36,075 bases of DNA from Hyphomicrobiales bacterium (lineage in GTDB: Bacteria; Pseudomonadota; Alphaproteobacteria; Rhizobiales; NORP267), in assembly GCA_030688605.1 (NCBI GenBank), contig JAUYJB010000145.1:1-36075 (forward strand). Direction: 5' to 3'. Both the position numbers and the translations under genes were made by a program. Numbering within the stretch: the stretch's first letter is position 1; each line of letters begins with the position of its first letter. Below the pieces are notes generated by a model. The model saw nothing but the letters and a program-made list of their open reading frames with translations, was not told the origin of the DNA and ran no database searches. This document shows positions 7,153 to 17,148 of the stretch, piece after piece.

Positions 7153-7614
7153 TCAGAACAGGTTGAGCGCGAACTTCGCGTCTTCCGTCATGCGGTCCAT
7201 GGTCCAGGGCGGATCGAAGACCATATTCACCTTGACGCTCTGCACGCCCTCGACCGCGCCAACGGCGTTTTCGACCCACATCGGCATCTCGCCGGCCACC
7301 GGGCAGCCCGGCGCGGTCAGCGTCATGTCGATCTCGACCTTGCGGTCATGGTCGATGTCGATCTTGTAGATCAGGCCGAGATCGTAGATGTCGACCGGGA
7401 TTTCCGGGTCGTAGACGCTCTTCAGCGCGTCGACGATGCCGGCGGTCATGCGGTCGATCTCCGCGCTCGTCAATTGACCCTTCGGCGTGCCCGGATGAGC
7501 TTCGCCGCTCCTCACCGCCTCGACCGTCGCCGCACAGGGCTCGGGCAGCTCGTGCGGCGGCGCCTTCTTCGAGGTCTGCGCGGTAACCTGCTTTGGATCC
7601 GTTGGCTTGTTCAT
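7153..7614 (-). CDS. sufT: SUF system assembly protein SufT (DUF59/MIP18 family)
   Basis: The 153-residue product carries a DUF59/MIP18 domain from about residue 50, with ALKSVYDPEIPVDIYDLGLIY, and the reactive cysteine in TLTAPGCPVAGEMP. The domain is shared with eukaryotic MIP18 and the N-terminus of ApbC/Mrp. SufT proteins help Fe-S cluster maturation under iron limitation or high demand. Residues 1-45 form a polar, Pro/Thr/Lys-rich extension of unknown role, seen in other alphaproteobacterial SufT. The gene starts 18 bases after sufS with GAGTGACGAG as ribosome site, and precedes sufA. Confidence 0.88.
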   Translation of the reverse strand: MNKPTDPKQVTAQTSKKAPPHELPEPCAATVEAVRSGEAHPGTPKGQLTSAEIDRMTAGIVDALKSVYDPEIPVDIYDLGLIYKIDIDHDRKVEIDMTLTAPGCPVAGEMPMWVENAVGAVEGVQSVKVNMVFDPPWTMDRMTEDAKFALNLF

Positions 7615-7632
7615 CTCGTCACTCGCTTGTTC

Positions 7633-8886
7633 TCAGGCGAAAAAGCCGCGCGCCTTTTCCAGCGCCTCGGCAAGCGCATCGACCTCGGCCCGGGTATTAT
7701 ACATGGCAAAGGATGCGCGGCATGTCGAGGTCACGCCAAATCGGGCGAGCAGCGGCTGGGTGCAATGGGTGCCGGCGCGCACGGCGACGCCGGACCGGTC
7801 GATGATGGTGCTGACATCGTGGGCATGGGCGCCTTCAAGCTCGAAGGAGACGATCGCCGCCTTGTTCTTGGTCGTGCCGAAGATGCGCAGGCTGTTGATC
7901 GCCGACAGACGCTCCATGGCGTAACGGGTCAGGTCCGCCTCGTGGGACATGAGCGCTTCGTGACCGATGCCCAACACATAGTCGAGCGCCGTGGCAAGCC
8001 CGATCGCCTGGACGATGGCCGGGGTGCCGGCTTCGAATTTGTGCGGCGTATCGCCATAGGTCACCCAGTCGCAGGTCACGTCGCGGATCATTTCGCCGCC
8101 GCCGTTGAAGGGCGGCATGGCGTCGAGATGCTTGCGCTTGCCGTAGAGCACGCCGATCCCGGAAGGGCCATAGACCTTATGGCCGGTAAAGGCATAGAAG
8201 TCGCAGTCGAGGTCCTGCACGTCGATGGGCATGTGCACCGCCGCCTGGCTGCCGTCGACCAGCACCGGAATGCCGCGGTCGTGAGCCAGCGCGATGACCT
8301 CCTTCACCGGAACGATGGTCCCCAGCGCGTTCGACATGTGGGTGATGGCGACCATCTTGGTCTTCGGGCCGAGCAGCTTCTCGAACTCTTCGATCAGGAA
8401 GTCGCCCTCGTCGGTGATCGGCGACCATTTCAGCACCGCGCCCTTGCGCTCGCGCAGGAAGTGCCAGGGCACGATGTTGGAATGGTGCTCCATGATCGAC
8501 AGCACGATTTCGTCGCCCTCGCCGATGGTCATGTTGCCGAATGAATAGGCGGCGAGGTTGATGGCTTCCGTGGCGTTGCGGGTGAAGATGATCTCGTCGG
8601 CGCTGGCTGCGTTGAGGAACTTGCGCACCGTTTCGCGCGCATCCTCGTATTTCTGCGTCACCGTGTTGGAAAGATAGTGTAAGCCGCGATGCACATTGGC
8701 ATATTCGTGACTGTAGGCGTAGTTCACCGTGTCGATGACGACCTTGGGCTTCTGCGCCGAAGCGGCGTTGTCGAGATAGACCAGCGGCTTGCCGTAGACC
8801 TCGCGCGACAGAATCGGGAAATCGGCGCGGATGCGCTCGACATCGAAGGCAGCGCTCGTTCTCGTCCTTGCCTCGCTCATCGCCAT
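7633..8886 (-). CDS. sufS: Group II cysteine desulfurase SufS
   Basis: The 417-residue PLP enzyme removes sulfur from cysteine as a persulfide for cluster building. Group II hallmarks are visible: the PLP-binding lysine in FTGHKVYGPSGIGVLYG and the active cysteine on a short loop in RAGTHCTQPLL. Group II enzymes usually rely on SufE or SufU to collect sulfur, and neither is encoded in this window. I chose ATG 8886 because it has GGGAGG seven bases upstream and lies 2 bases after the sufD stop; an in-frame start at 8913 would overlap sufD. The downstream neighbours are sufT and sufA. A different group I desulfurase opens the same operon. Confidence 0.93.
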   Translation of the reverse strand: MAMSEARTRTSAAFDVERIRADFPILSREVYGKPLVYLDNAASAQKPKVVIDTVNYAYSHEYANVHRGLHYLSNTVTQKYEDARETVRKFLNAASADEIIFTRNATEAINLAAYSFGNMTIGEGDEIVLSIMEHHSNIVPWHFLRERKGAVLKWSPITDEGDFLIEEFEKLLGPKTKMVAITHMSNALGTIVPVKEVIALAHDRGIPVLVDGSQAAVHMPIDVQDLDCDFYAFTGHKVYGPSGIGVLYGKRKHLDAMPPFNGGGEMIRDVTCDWVTYGDTPHKFEAGTPAIVQAIGLATALDYVLGIGHEALMSHEADLTRYAMERLSAINSLRIFGTTKNKAAIVSFELEGAHAHDVSTIIDRSGVAVRAGTHCTQPLLARFGVTSTCRASFAMYNTRAEVDALAEALEKARGFFA

Positions 8887-8888
8887 GC

Positions 8889-10214
8889 TCACGCCTCCCG
8901 CCCGGCGAGCCACTGTTCACTGATTTCCTGCAGCACGGCGCGGACCTCATCGCTTCTGACCTGCTCCAGCGCCTCGGCGATGAACGCGATGACCAGGAGC
9001 GCCTCGGCCTCCTTGCGCGGGATGCCGCGGGCGCGCAGATAAAACAGCGGCTCCTCGTCGAGCCGGCCGGTGGTCGAGCCGTGGGCGCACTGCACGTCGT
9101 CGGCGAAGATTTCGAGCTCCGGCTTGGAATCCATCTCCGCGCGCTCGGACAGGAGCAGCGCGCGGCTCGACTGGCGGCCATCGGTCTTCTGGGCGTGCGG
9201 GCGGACCAGGATGCGGCCCTGGAAGACGCCGCGGGCGGTCTCGTCCAGCACCGCCTTGTAAAGCTGGCGGCTCGCGCATTGCGGCACCGCATGGTCGACG
9301 AACAGCGTCGCGTCGAGATGCTGGCTGCCGCGGGCCAGAAGCGCGCCGCTGGCGTCGAGCGTGCCGCGCGGCCCGCCGAAGGTGACGCGCAGCTCGCTGC
9401 GGGCAAGGCTTCCGCTCTTGGCGAGCGTGAAGGTGCGAAAGGCGGAAGACGCGCCGAGGCGGGCGGCCATGAGGTCGAGATGGGTCGCCGCCGGGCTCTG
9501 GTCCTGCAGCTTGACGTGATCGACCTCGGCGCCGTCGCCGATCAGCATCTCGGTCAGGGCGCTCGCCTGATAGTCTCCGCTGCCGACATGGCTTTCGATG
9601 AGGCTTGCCCGGGCGCCGGCGCCGACAAGGACAAGGTTGCGCGCGTGGCTCGCGTGCGGCGTTGCGGCGTGGTTGACGAATACCAGGTGGACCGGCGTCG
9701 CAACCTGGACATTCTCGCCGATGCGGAGAACGAGCCCGTCCTCGGCGAAGGCATCGTTAAGTGCCGCGATGGCGCCGCCATTGCCGCTCAAGGCACGGCC
9801 GAGAACCTTCTCGAACGCGCCGCCTTTTCCCTGCACCGCCTCGCCAAAGGACTCAACCGTCACGCCCTCGGGCAGAAGGTCAAGCTGCGACAGGTCGCGG
9901 CGCAGAAAGCCGTTGACGAGGACGATCCGCGCGGTCTCAAGGCCGGCGAACGGATCGTCCTCGGCCACATCCGAAACAGCCTCGGCCGCCGCGCGGTCGG
10001 CCGGCGGGAAGGCCGCGCGCATGTGCCGGCGCAGATCGGTGAAGTGCCAGGCCTCGACGCGCCGGTTGGGCAGGCCGGCGGCGGAAAGCTGCGCGAAGGC
10101 CTGCTGCCTGCGCGCGGCAAGCCAGGCCGGTTCGCCGGCTGCAAGCCGCGCGGCGAAATAGCCTTCCAGCGCCGTCTCCGCCTCGGTCCTGACCTGTTTG
10201 AGCTCCATGTTCAT
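8889..10214 (-). CDS. sufD: Fe-S cluster assembly scaffold subunit SufD
   Basis: SufD pairs with SufB and SufC in the SufBC2D scaffold on which clusters form in the cytoplasm. The 441-residue product has the N-terminal helical region (AWLAARRQQAFAQLSAAGLP, WHFTDLR) and the C-terminal SufBD beta-helix domain, including RSELRVTFGGPRG, AVPQCASRQLYKAVLDE and the family signature CAHGSTTGRLDEEPLFYLRARG split around residues 380-400. The start at 10214 lies 10 bases after sufC; in-frame ATGs at 10253 (overlapping sufC) and 10208 are alternatives. It is followed by sufS after 2 bases, implying tight co-translation. Confidence 0.93.
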   Translation of the reverse strand: MNMELKQVRTEAETALEGYFAARLAAGEPAWLAARRQQAFAQLSAAGLPNRRVEAWHFTDLRRHMRAAFPPADRAAAEAVSDVAEDDPFAGLETARIVLVNGFLRRDLSQLDLLPEGVTVESFGEAVQGKGGAFEKVLGRALSGNGGAIAALNDAFAEDGLVLRIGENVQVATPVHLVFVNHAATPHASHARNLVLVGAGARASLIESHVGSGDYQASALTEMLIGDGAEVDHVKLQDQSPAATHLDLMAARLGASSAFRTFTLAKSGSLARSELRVTFGGPRGTLDASGALLARGSQHLDATLFVDHAVPQCASRQLYKAVLDETARGVFQGRILVRPHAQKTDGRQSSRALLLSERAEMDSKPELEIFADDVQCAHGSTTGRLDEEPLFYLRARGIPRKEAEALLVIAFIAEALEQVRSDEVRAVLQEISEQWLAGREA

Positions 10215-10224
10215 GGCATCCAGC

Positions 10225-10974
10225 CTAGGCCGCGCTCTCGGTATAATGTTCATAGCCGCTCTTTTCGAGCTCGAGCGCCAGCTCCTTGCCGCCGGAGCGC
10301 ACGATGCGTCCGTCGAGCATCACATGCACCCGGTCGGGGACGATATAGTTGAGCAGGCGCTGATAGTGGGTAATGACGAGCATTGCCCGCGCGGGCGCGC
10401 GCAGCGCGTTGACGCCGTCGGCGACGATCTTCAGCGCGTCGATGTCGAGGCCGGAATCGGTCTCGTCGAGCACCGCCAGCTTCGGCGCCAGCACCGCCAT
10501 CTGCAGAATCTCGTTGCGCTTCTTCTCGCCGCCGGAAAAGCCGACATTCACGGAACGCTTCAACATGTCCATGGAAATCTTCAGTAAGTCGGCCTTTTCG
10601 CGGACCAACCGCATGAAGCCCGGGGTCGAAAGCTCCCCCTCCCCGCGCGCCTTGCGCTGGGCGTTGGCGGCGTGGCGCAGGAAGGTCATGGTCGGCACGC
10701 CAGGGATCTCGGTCGGGTACTGGAAGGCGAGGAACAGGCCCGCCGCGGCGCGCTCGTCGGGCTCCATGTCAAGCAGGTCGTGGCCTTCCATCAGAACCGC
10801 GCCCTCGGTGACCTCATAGCCCTCGCGGCCGGCGAGTACGTAAGAGAGCGTCGACTTGCCGGAGCCGTTCGGGCCCATGATCGCGTGCACCTCGCCGGCG
10901 GGCACGCTAAGGTCGATGCCTTTCAGGATCTCGCGCCCGTCGACGCTGGCATGGAGATTCTTGATCTCAAGCAT
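10225..10974 (-). CDS. sufC: Fe-S cluster assembly ATPase SufC
   Basis: SufC is the cytoplasmic ABC-type ATPase of the SufBC2D complex; ATP binding drives a change that opens the scaffold. The 249-residue product has Walker A GPNGSGKST (about 34-42), the Q loop in FLAFQYPTEIPG, the ABC signature FSGGEKKRNE and Walker B LAVLDETDSGLD. The reading frame extends upstream to 11025, but the family N-terminus MLEIKNLHA sits at 10974 with GGAAAG upstream, so that start is used. The gene lies 20 bases after the cupin gene and 10 before sufD. Confidence 0.95.
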   Translation of the reverse strand: MLEIKNLHASVDGREILKGIDLSVPAGEVHAIMGPNGSGKSTLSYVLAGREGYEVTEGAVLMEGHDLLDMEPDERAAAGLFLAFQYPTEIPGVPTMTFLRHAANAQRKARGEGELSTPGFMRLVREKADLLKISMDMLKRSVNVGFSGGEKKRNEILQMAVLAPKLAVLDETDSGLDIDALKIVADGVNALRAPARAMLVITHYQRLLNYIVPDRVHVMLDGRIVRSGGKELALELEKSGYEHYTESAA

Positions 10975-10994
10975 TTCATTTTCTTTCCAATGGC

Positions 10995-11488
10995 TTATTG
11001 ATCGTCGTCGGGTTCGCCATCCCAATAGTCGGCAGCCGTGAGGCGACCCATGCCGACATAGGTCGCGGTGGAGAGATCGGCGTCCTTGACCCCCGCGGCA
11101 AGGCCGACTTTGTCGGAATCCGGGTAATCGACGATGTCGACGCTGCCGGTGGTCGAGATGCCGAGATAGCGAAGCTCTTCCGTGCCCGTGTTAATGATCT
11201 GATGCGCCTCGGTGCCTGCCGGCGCGGCAACGACGTCGCCGGCGCGCAAGGGATAGGTCTGCTTGCCGAAGCGATATTCGCCGGTGCCCGAGACGACGAA
11301 GAACAGCTCGTCCGCCACATGATGCCGGTGAAACGGAAAGGCGCGCATTCCCGGCGCAACCACATGCACCGCGCAACCCAGGCACGTCAGGCCGAGGACC
11401 GGACCGAGGCGGCCCCATTTCACGGCAAAGCTTGCGCCGTGCGCACGGTCCTTCAACGCCGCTTCGTCAATATTGATAACCGGTCGGT

Positions 11489-11492
<4 letters not shown>
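10995..11492 (-). CDS. Cupin-domain protein encoded inside the suf operon
   Basis: The 165-residue product has a single conserved-type cupin barrel. Motif 1 is [19 protein letters not shown] with the His-x-His-x4-Glu metal ligands, and motif 2 is [20 protein letters not shown] with the second-motif His. A CLGC pair lies just before motif 1 and could bind metal or be redox-active. The C-terminus ([21 protein letters not shown]) is acidic. Its ATG overlaps the sufB stop as ATGA, which implies translational coupling, and sufC follows after 20 bases. A cupin is not part of the standard Suf machinery. The full metal-ligand set suggests an iron- or manganese-binding enzyme or sensor; sugar isomerase or dioxygenase activity cannot be told apart here. 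Confidence 0.88.
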
Positions 11493-12955
<1,463 letters not shown>

Positions 12956-13031
12956 TTCTCTCTCCACGCCATGCGGCTTCAAGGGCCGCCGGTTGGTCAG
13001 ATACTAATATACGTTCTCCACGCCCATTTTG

Positions 13032-14198
13032 CTACGCGGCACTCGCCCGGACACCGGCGCGGGTCCAGATGTCCGACCAGACCTCGAGGAAGCGTCCGAC
13101 TTCGGCCGCCTCCGTCCTCCAGCCCAGCGACACGCGCACCGCGGCTTTCGCCGTGTCGCGGGCAATGCCCATCGCGTGTAGCACGTGGGAGGGTGAAACC
13201 TTGCCCGAAGAACAGGCGGACCCGGAGCTGACCGCGACACCAGCGAGGTCGAAGGCGATAACCAACGTCTCCGCCGACGAGCCCGGCGGGCAAAAACATA
13301 GCGTATTGGCGAGACGCTCAGCCTCGCGGCCAATGATCGCGGTGGCCGGTGCAATCCGGCACACGCCGGCCTCGACCTCGTCGCGTAATTCGCCAATCCG
13401 CGCCATATCCGAAAGCCCCTCCACCGCCGCCACTGCCGCGGCGCCGAATCCGGCGATGCCGGGCACATTCTCGGTGCCACCGCGCCGTCCGGCTTCCTGG
13501 CCACCGCCGCGCAGCAGACCATCGCCAATGACGACGCCCTCGGCGACAATCAAGGCGCCGGCGCCCTGCGGCCCGCCGATCTTGTGCGCCGACAGGCTCA
13601 TGAGATCGACGCCGAGTCCGGCCAAATCGATTTCCATCTTGCCCGCCGCCTGGACCGCATCGCCATGCACGAAACCGCCAAAAGTGTGGACCAATTCGGC
13701 GATCTCGGCGAGCGGCTGGATGACACCGGTCTCATTGTTGGCGAGCATGACGGAGACCAGGAATGCCTCATCCTCCGGCAAAGCCTCGAGCCGCGCCTTC
13801 AGCCAGTCGAGATCGACCACGCCCGACGCCAGCACCGGAATGAGCTCGACCGCTTCGCCGGCAAAACGATGCCCCGACAAGACGCTCGGATGCTCGATCC
13901 CTGAGACGAACAGGCGCGACAGCCCTGCCGTCTCGCCGCTGCGGTGCAGGTTCGGGCCGAGGGTAAGGTTATTGGCTTCGGTGCCGCCGCTGGTGAAGAT
14001 CACCTGTGCCTCGCCGGCGCCGGCGAGCGCTGCGACCTGCCCACGCGCCTTCTCGACGATGGCGCGCACGGCGCGGCCTTCCGCATGCACGGAAGAAGCG
14101 TTGCCGGTGACGCCGAGCGCGTGCGCAACCGCCTCCGCGGCCTCCGGGCGGAGCGGCGCCGTTGCGTTATAATCAAGATATATCCGTGACTTGGCCAT
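13032..14198 (-). CDS. Group I cysteine desulfurase (NifS/IscS-like), first gene of the suf operon
   Basis: The 388-residue PLP enzyme mobilises sulfur from cysteine. Residues 1-30 give YLDYNATAPLRPEA, the PLP lysine lies in LSLSAHKIGGPQGAGAL, and the active cysteine sits on the long group I loop in SSGSACSSGKVSPSHVL. Length and motifs separate it from SufS (group II) at the other end of the operon. In Rhizobiales such a gene commonly opens the suf cluster, where it is sometimes called sufS2, nifS or iscS. The ATG at 14198 has no clear Shine-Dalgarno. The promoter at 14475-14503 with an Irr-like box at 14455-14471 probably drives it through a leader of about 270 bases. Confidence 0.92.
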   Translation of the reverse strand: MAKSRIYLDYNATAPLRPEAAEAVAHALGVTGNASSVHAEGRAVRAIVEKARGQVAALAGAGEAQVIFTSGGTEANNLTLGPNLHRSGETAGLSRLFVSGIEHPSVLSGHRFAGEAVELIPVLASGVVDLDWLKARLEALPEDEAFLVSVMLANNETGVIQPLAEIAELVHTFGGFVHGDAVQAAGKMEIDLAGLGVDLMSLSAHKIGGPQGAGALIVAEGVVIGDGLLRGGGQEAGRRGGTENVPGIAGFGAAAVAAVEGLSDMARIGELRDEVEAGVCRIAPATAIIGREAERLANTLCFCPPGSSAETLVIAFDLAGVAVSSGSACSSGKVSPSHVLHAMGIARDTAKAAVRVSLGWRTEAAEVGRFLEVWSDIWTRAGVRASAA

Positions 14199-14272
14199 GT
14201 TTTTTCGGTGTTTGCGGCGACGCCCCGGACCGCTGTCCTTGCAGTCGCCGCTCTCCCTTCCTAAATGGCCAC

Positions 14273-14290
14273 TTGCGGGTCAGCCCGCAA
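14273..14290 (-). other. Perfect tetraloop hairpin in the suf operon leader
   Basis: TTGCGGG (14273-14279) and CCCGCAA (14284-14290) form a perfect 7-base stem around a 4-base loop. In the leftward suf leader it lies about 75 bases before the first start codon. No T-run follows, so it is not an obvious terminator. It may slow decay or be a landing site for a regulator. Confidence 0.35.
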
Positions 14291-14454
14291 CCGCCAACCG
14301 GGCAATGGCGCTTTAACCGCTTGTTCTTGCTTTTCGCCCCCTGCCCCGTGCTATTAAGAGCGCTTCCGCCTGCGCAGGGCCGCAATGAGCCAAAACAAGC
14401 CCGCCGACGGGACGGCGATGCCCTCCCGGGAACGCCGCAGACAGCACGAAACAG

Positions 14455-14471
14455 CTTCGAATTATTCTAAA
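14455..14471. promoter_or_regulatory. Irr-like iron control box at the suf promoter
   Basis: CTTCGAATTATTCTAAA matches the rhizobial Irr box (iron control element), roughly TTTAGAA-N3-TTCTAAA, with a perfect right half and 5 of 7 in the left half. It lies directly downstream of the -10 of the leftward promoter, so a bound regulator would cover the transcription start. Irr is known to control suf operons in several Rhizobiales. The consensus is from memory and binding is inferred. Confidence 0.55.
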
Positions 14472-14474
14472 CTG

Positions 14475-14503
14475 GCTATAGGAGTTTCGCTCGGACGAGT
14501 CAA
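14475..14503 (-). promoter_or_regulatory. Promoter of the suf operon
   Basis: Reading leftward, TTGACT (14503-14498) matches the -35 consensus at 5 of 6, then a 17-base spacer, then TATAGC (14480-14475) as -10 at 4 of 6. Transcription should begin near 14468, inside the Irr-like box. The leader to the first desulfurase start would be about 270 bases. Confidence 0.6.
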
Positions 14504-14628
14504 GGAATCAGTCGCGGTCAGCGGTTTCGCAAGGCGTATTTTCGAGCCACTGGCCGCTGAACGCCGAGGCCTCGGCCCGGACACGCGAGAGGCCCTTCCG
14601 AGCCGCCAAAAAATAGAACGGAGACGCA

Positions 14629-15288
14629 ATGCCGGAAGTCATTTTCACGGGTCCCGCGGGGCGCATCGAAGGGCGTTACCAGCCTGGCCGCATCGAAAAC
14701 GCGCCGATCGCCATCATCCTGCACCCCCATCCGCAGTTCGGCGGCACCATGAACAATCAGATGGTCTACGAGCTGTACTACATGTTCGTGGAGCGCAAGT
14801 TCGCGGTGCTGCGCTTCAATTTCCGCGGCGTCGGGCGCAGCCAGGGGATTTTCGACCACGGCCAGGGCGAGCTTTCCGATGCGGCCGCGGCGCTCGACTG
14901 GCTGCAGAGCTTCAATCCGGACGCGCGTTCGTGCTGGATCGCCGGCTTTTCCTTCGGCGCCTGGATCGGCATGCAGCTTCTGATGCGCCGACCGGAGATC
15001 GATGGCTTCATTTCCATCGCCCCGCCGGCCAATCTTTACGATTTCAGTTTCCTCGCCCCCTGCCCTTCCTCCGGGCTGGTCCTGCACGGCGACAAGGACG
15101 CGGTGGTGCCGATGGAAGCGGTCAAGGGTCTGGTCGAGCGCCTGAAGACCCAGAAGGGCATCGTCATCCACCATCAGACGGTGACCGGCGCCAACCATTT
15201 CTTCGAAAGCAAGGTCGGGGAGGCAGTGGGCTGCGTCGCCGACTATGTCGACCAGCGGCTTGCCGCCTTGGGCGCCAACGCGGCTTAG
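14629..15288 (+). CDS. Alpha/beta hydrolase
   Basis: The 219-residue product is a compact alpha/beta hydrolase. The nucleophile elbow is GFSFG in WIAGFSFGAWIG (near residue 107), the acid is probably the Asp in LHGDKDAVVP and the catalytic His lies in GANHFF. The N-terminus has the conserved IILHPHPQFGGTMNNQMVY, where HPHP and GGTMNN mark the widespread bacterial family found near suf and envelope genes in alphaproteobacteria. The substrate is unknown. The ATG at 14629 is preceded by GGAG at a normal distance. The 3' end overlaps the convergent anmK-DUF938 gene by four bases, so antisense interference is possible. Confidence 0.85.
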   Translation: MPEVIFTGPAGRIEGRYQPGRIENAPIAIILHPHPQFGGTMNNQMVYELYYMFVERKFAVLRFNFRGVGRSQGIFDHGQGELSDAAAALDWLQSFNPDARSCWIAGFSFGAWIGMQLLMRRPEIDGFISIAPPANLYDFSFLAPCPSSGLVLHGDKDAVVPMEAVKGLVERLKTQKGIVIHHQTVTGANHFFESKVGEAVGCVADYVDQRLAALGANAA

Positions 15289-17051
15289 CGAGCCAGTTTC
15301 CGAAACAGCAGCGAAAAATTGTTCGCGGGCATTGCCGCCACCTCCTTGAGGTGCAAGCCGTTTCTGGCGGCGACATCCGCCACATCGGCGATGTCGCGCA
15401 GCCCCCAGGCGGGGTCGGTTCGGCGCAGGCTGGCGTCGAACGCGGCGTTTGATGCCGCCGTTTGGGCGCCGTCGCGCTTATAGGGACCGTAAAGATAGGC
15501 AAGGCCGCCTTCGGCGATGAGCCGGCCGGCGCCTGCGAACAGCCCCTCGGTCGCGGCCCAAGGCGAAATGTGAATGAGATTGATGGCGATCAGCGCCGCC
15601 ACCGGTGTGTCGAGCAGCGTCCACCAATCAGGCGCCGTCACGTTGAGATCGAGGGGCTTTCGCAGGTTTTTCGCCCCCGCCTCGGCCCGCCAGGCCTCGA
15701 TGCTGGCGCGGGCCGAGGGATTGGGATCGCTCGGCTGAAATGTGAGTTGCGGGAAGCGGCGGCCGAAGGCAGCGGCATGCTGGCCGGTGCCGCTTGCGAT
15801 TTCGAGCACCAGCCCCGCCTCCGGCAGGTGTGGCCCGAGCACGTCGATGATCGGCGCCAAGTTGCGCTCGGCAGACGGCGAGACCTGTTTGGCTGCGCCG
15901 GACACGGCCGCGCCGACCGCGCGCGGGCGATGGGCATGGGCGAGCCTTCCGCCGGTCAGGGGCTCCGGCACCCCGGTGGTGCCGGGAAAGGTCAGCGGCA
16001 GGTCGCACAGGCTGCGCACGGCAAGAAACGCGAATGCCTGCGCCTCGATGAACTCTTCCGACCAACCAAGGTCGCTTGCCGTCGTGACCGGCGCATCGGT
16101 GCGCGCGCGGATTGCCGCGATGAGCGCCGGATTGCGGGCGCCGCCGCCGGAAAGGACCCAGATGCGCGGCAGTTGCGGCATGTAGCGGGCCGCCTCGATA
16201 ATCGCCGCAGCCGTAAGGCCGGTCAGGGTGGCGGCCGCGTCCTCGAGGCTCAGCCCAGCGACGGGTCGAATAGAAAAATACCGTCGATCCAGAGACTTAG
16301 GTGGCACAGTTTCAAAAAATGGATGCGCCAGCAGCGTCGCCAGCGCACGTTCGTCCACTTGTCCGCGTGACGCCAGCGCGCCCCCCTCGTCCATGGCGCG
16401 GCCGGTGCGTGTTTGCACCAGATCGTCGATCAGCCCGTTTCCCGGGCCGCAATCGAAGGCCAGCATCGCCCCGCCCTCCCCAAGCCAGGTGACGTTGGCG
16501 ACGCCGCCGATATTGACGATGACGGCGGGCCGTTCGATCCGCGATGCTTCCGCCAGTGCGCGGTGGAACGCCGGCGCCAGCGGCGCGCCCTCCCCGCCCG
16601 CTTCCATGTCGGCAGCCCGCATGTCCCAGACCGTGTCGATGCCGGTCGCCTGCGCGATTCTGCCTCCATCGCCGATCTGCACCGTCAGCCGCCGCGCCGG
16701 GTCGTGCAGCACCGTGTGGCCGTGAAAGCCGATGACGTCGAGATCCTCCGCGGCAAGGCCCGCTTGCGCCAGGAGTTCGGAGACGGCGGCGATGTGGGCG
16801 GCCTCGATGGCGGCTTCCGCCGCCTTCAGGGCCGGCGGGCGGGCGGTCCGGTCGGCGAGTTCCGGGGCGGCGTCGAGCGCCGCCGCCAGCAGCGTCCGCT
16901 CGTCGGCGGAATAGGGCCGAAACAGCGTCGCGCCGAATTCGGCGATGGCCTCGCCGTCGGTGGAAAGGATCGCCGCGTCAATCCCGTCCATGGAGGTGCC
17001 GCTCATCAGCCCGAGGGCGCGGCGGACCGGCGGCTTTTCCCCGGCGCTCAC
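15285..17051 (-). CDS. anmK: Fusion of anhydro-N-acetylmuramic acid kinase (AnmK) with a DUF938 methyltransferase-like domain
   Basis: Residues 10-370 are AnmK, which hydrolyses and phosphorylates 1,6-anhydro-MurNAc to MurNAc-6-phosphate in peptidoglycan recycling. Visible motifs are GLMSGTSMDGID, GFHGHTVLHDP, FDCGPGNGLIDD with the catalytic Asp, and LSGGGARNP. From about residue 385 a second domain follows without a stop: SPSAERNLAPIIDVLG, the SAM-binding-like LEIASGTGQHAAAFGRRFP, INLIHISPW and YLYGPYKRDG. This is the DUF938 family of putative class I methyltransferases, about 200 residues, normally separate. I use GTG 17051, 13 residues before the kinase motif; the frame stays open to 17201 but would reach past the divergent tyrS start at 17149. 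The C-terminal role is unknown. Confidence 0.88.
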   Translation of the reverse strand: MSAGEKPPVRRALGLMSGTSMDGIDAAILSTDGEAIAEFGATLFRPYSADERTLLAAALDAAPELADRTARPPALKAAEAAIEAAHIAAVSELLAQAGLAAEDLDVIGFHGHTVLHDPARRLTVQIGDGGRIAQATGIDTVWDMRAADMEAGGEGAPLAPAFHRALAEASRIERPAVIVNIGGVANVTWLGEGGAMLAFDCGPGNGLIDDLVQTRTGRAMDEGGALASRGQVDERALATLLAHPFFETVPPKSLDRRYFSIRPVAGLSLEDAAATLTGLTAAAIIEAARYMPQLPRIWVLSGGGARNPALIAAIRARTDAPVTTASDLGWSEEFIEAQAFAFLAVRSLCDLPLTFPGTTGVPEPLTGGRLAHAHRPRAVGAAVSGAAKQVSPSAERNLAPIIDVLGPHLPEAGLVLEIASGTGQHAAAFGRRFPQLTFQPSDPNPSARASIEAWRAEAGAKNLRKPLDLNVTAPDWWTLLDTPVAALIAINLIHISPWAATEGLFAGAGRLIAEGGLAYLYGPYKRDGAQTAASNAAFDASLRRTDPAWGLRDIADVADVAARNGLHLKEVAAMPANNFSLLFRKLAR

Positions 17052-17148
17052 GGCAATCTCATCCGTGCATTCCAAATGCGAAGCTGATACATGAGCCGCG
17101 GACACCGGTGAATCGACAAATCCTCGGTCGACATATAGCAGAAAGGCG

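Larger units (their letters stand above)
14199..14628. other. Divergent control region between the suf operon and a hydrolase
   Basis: This 430-base stretch holds no credible gene. It contains a leftward promoter at 14475-14503, an Irr-like box at 14455-14471 and a perfect leader hairpin at 14273-14290, each listed separately. The rightward hydrolase promoter must also lie here, but I cannot place it. Confidence 0.6.
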
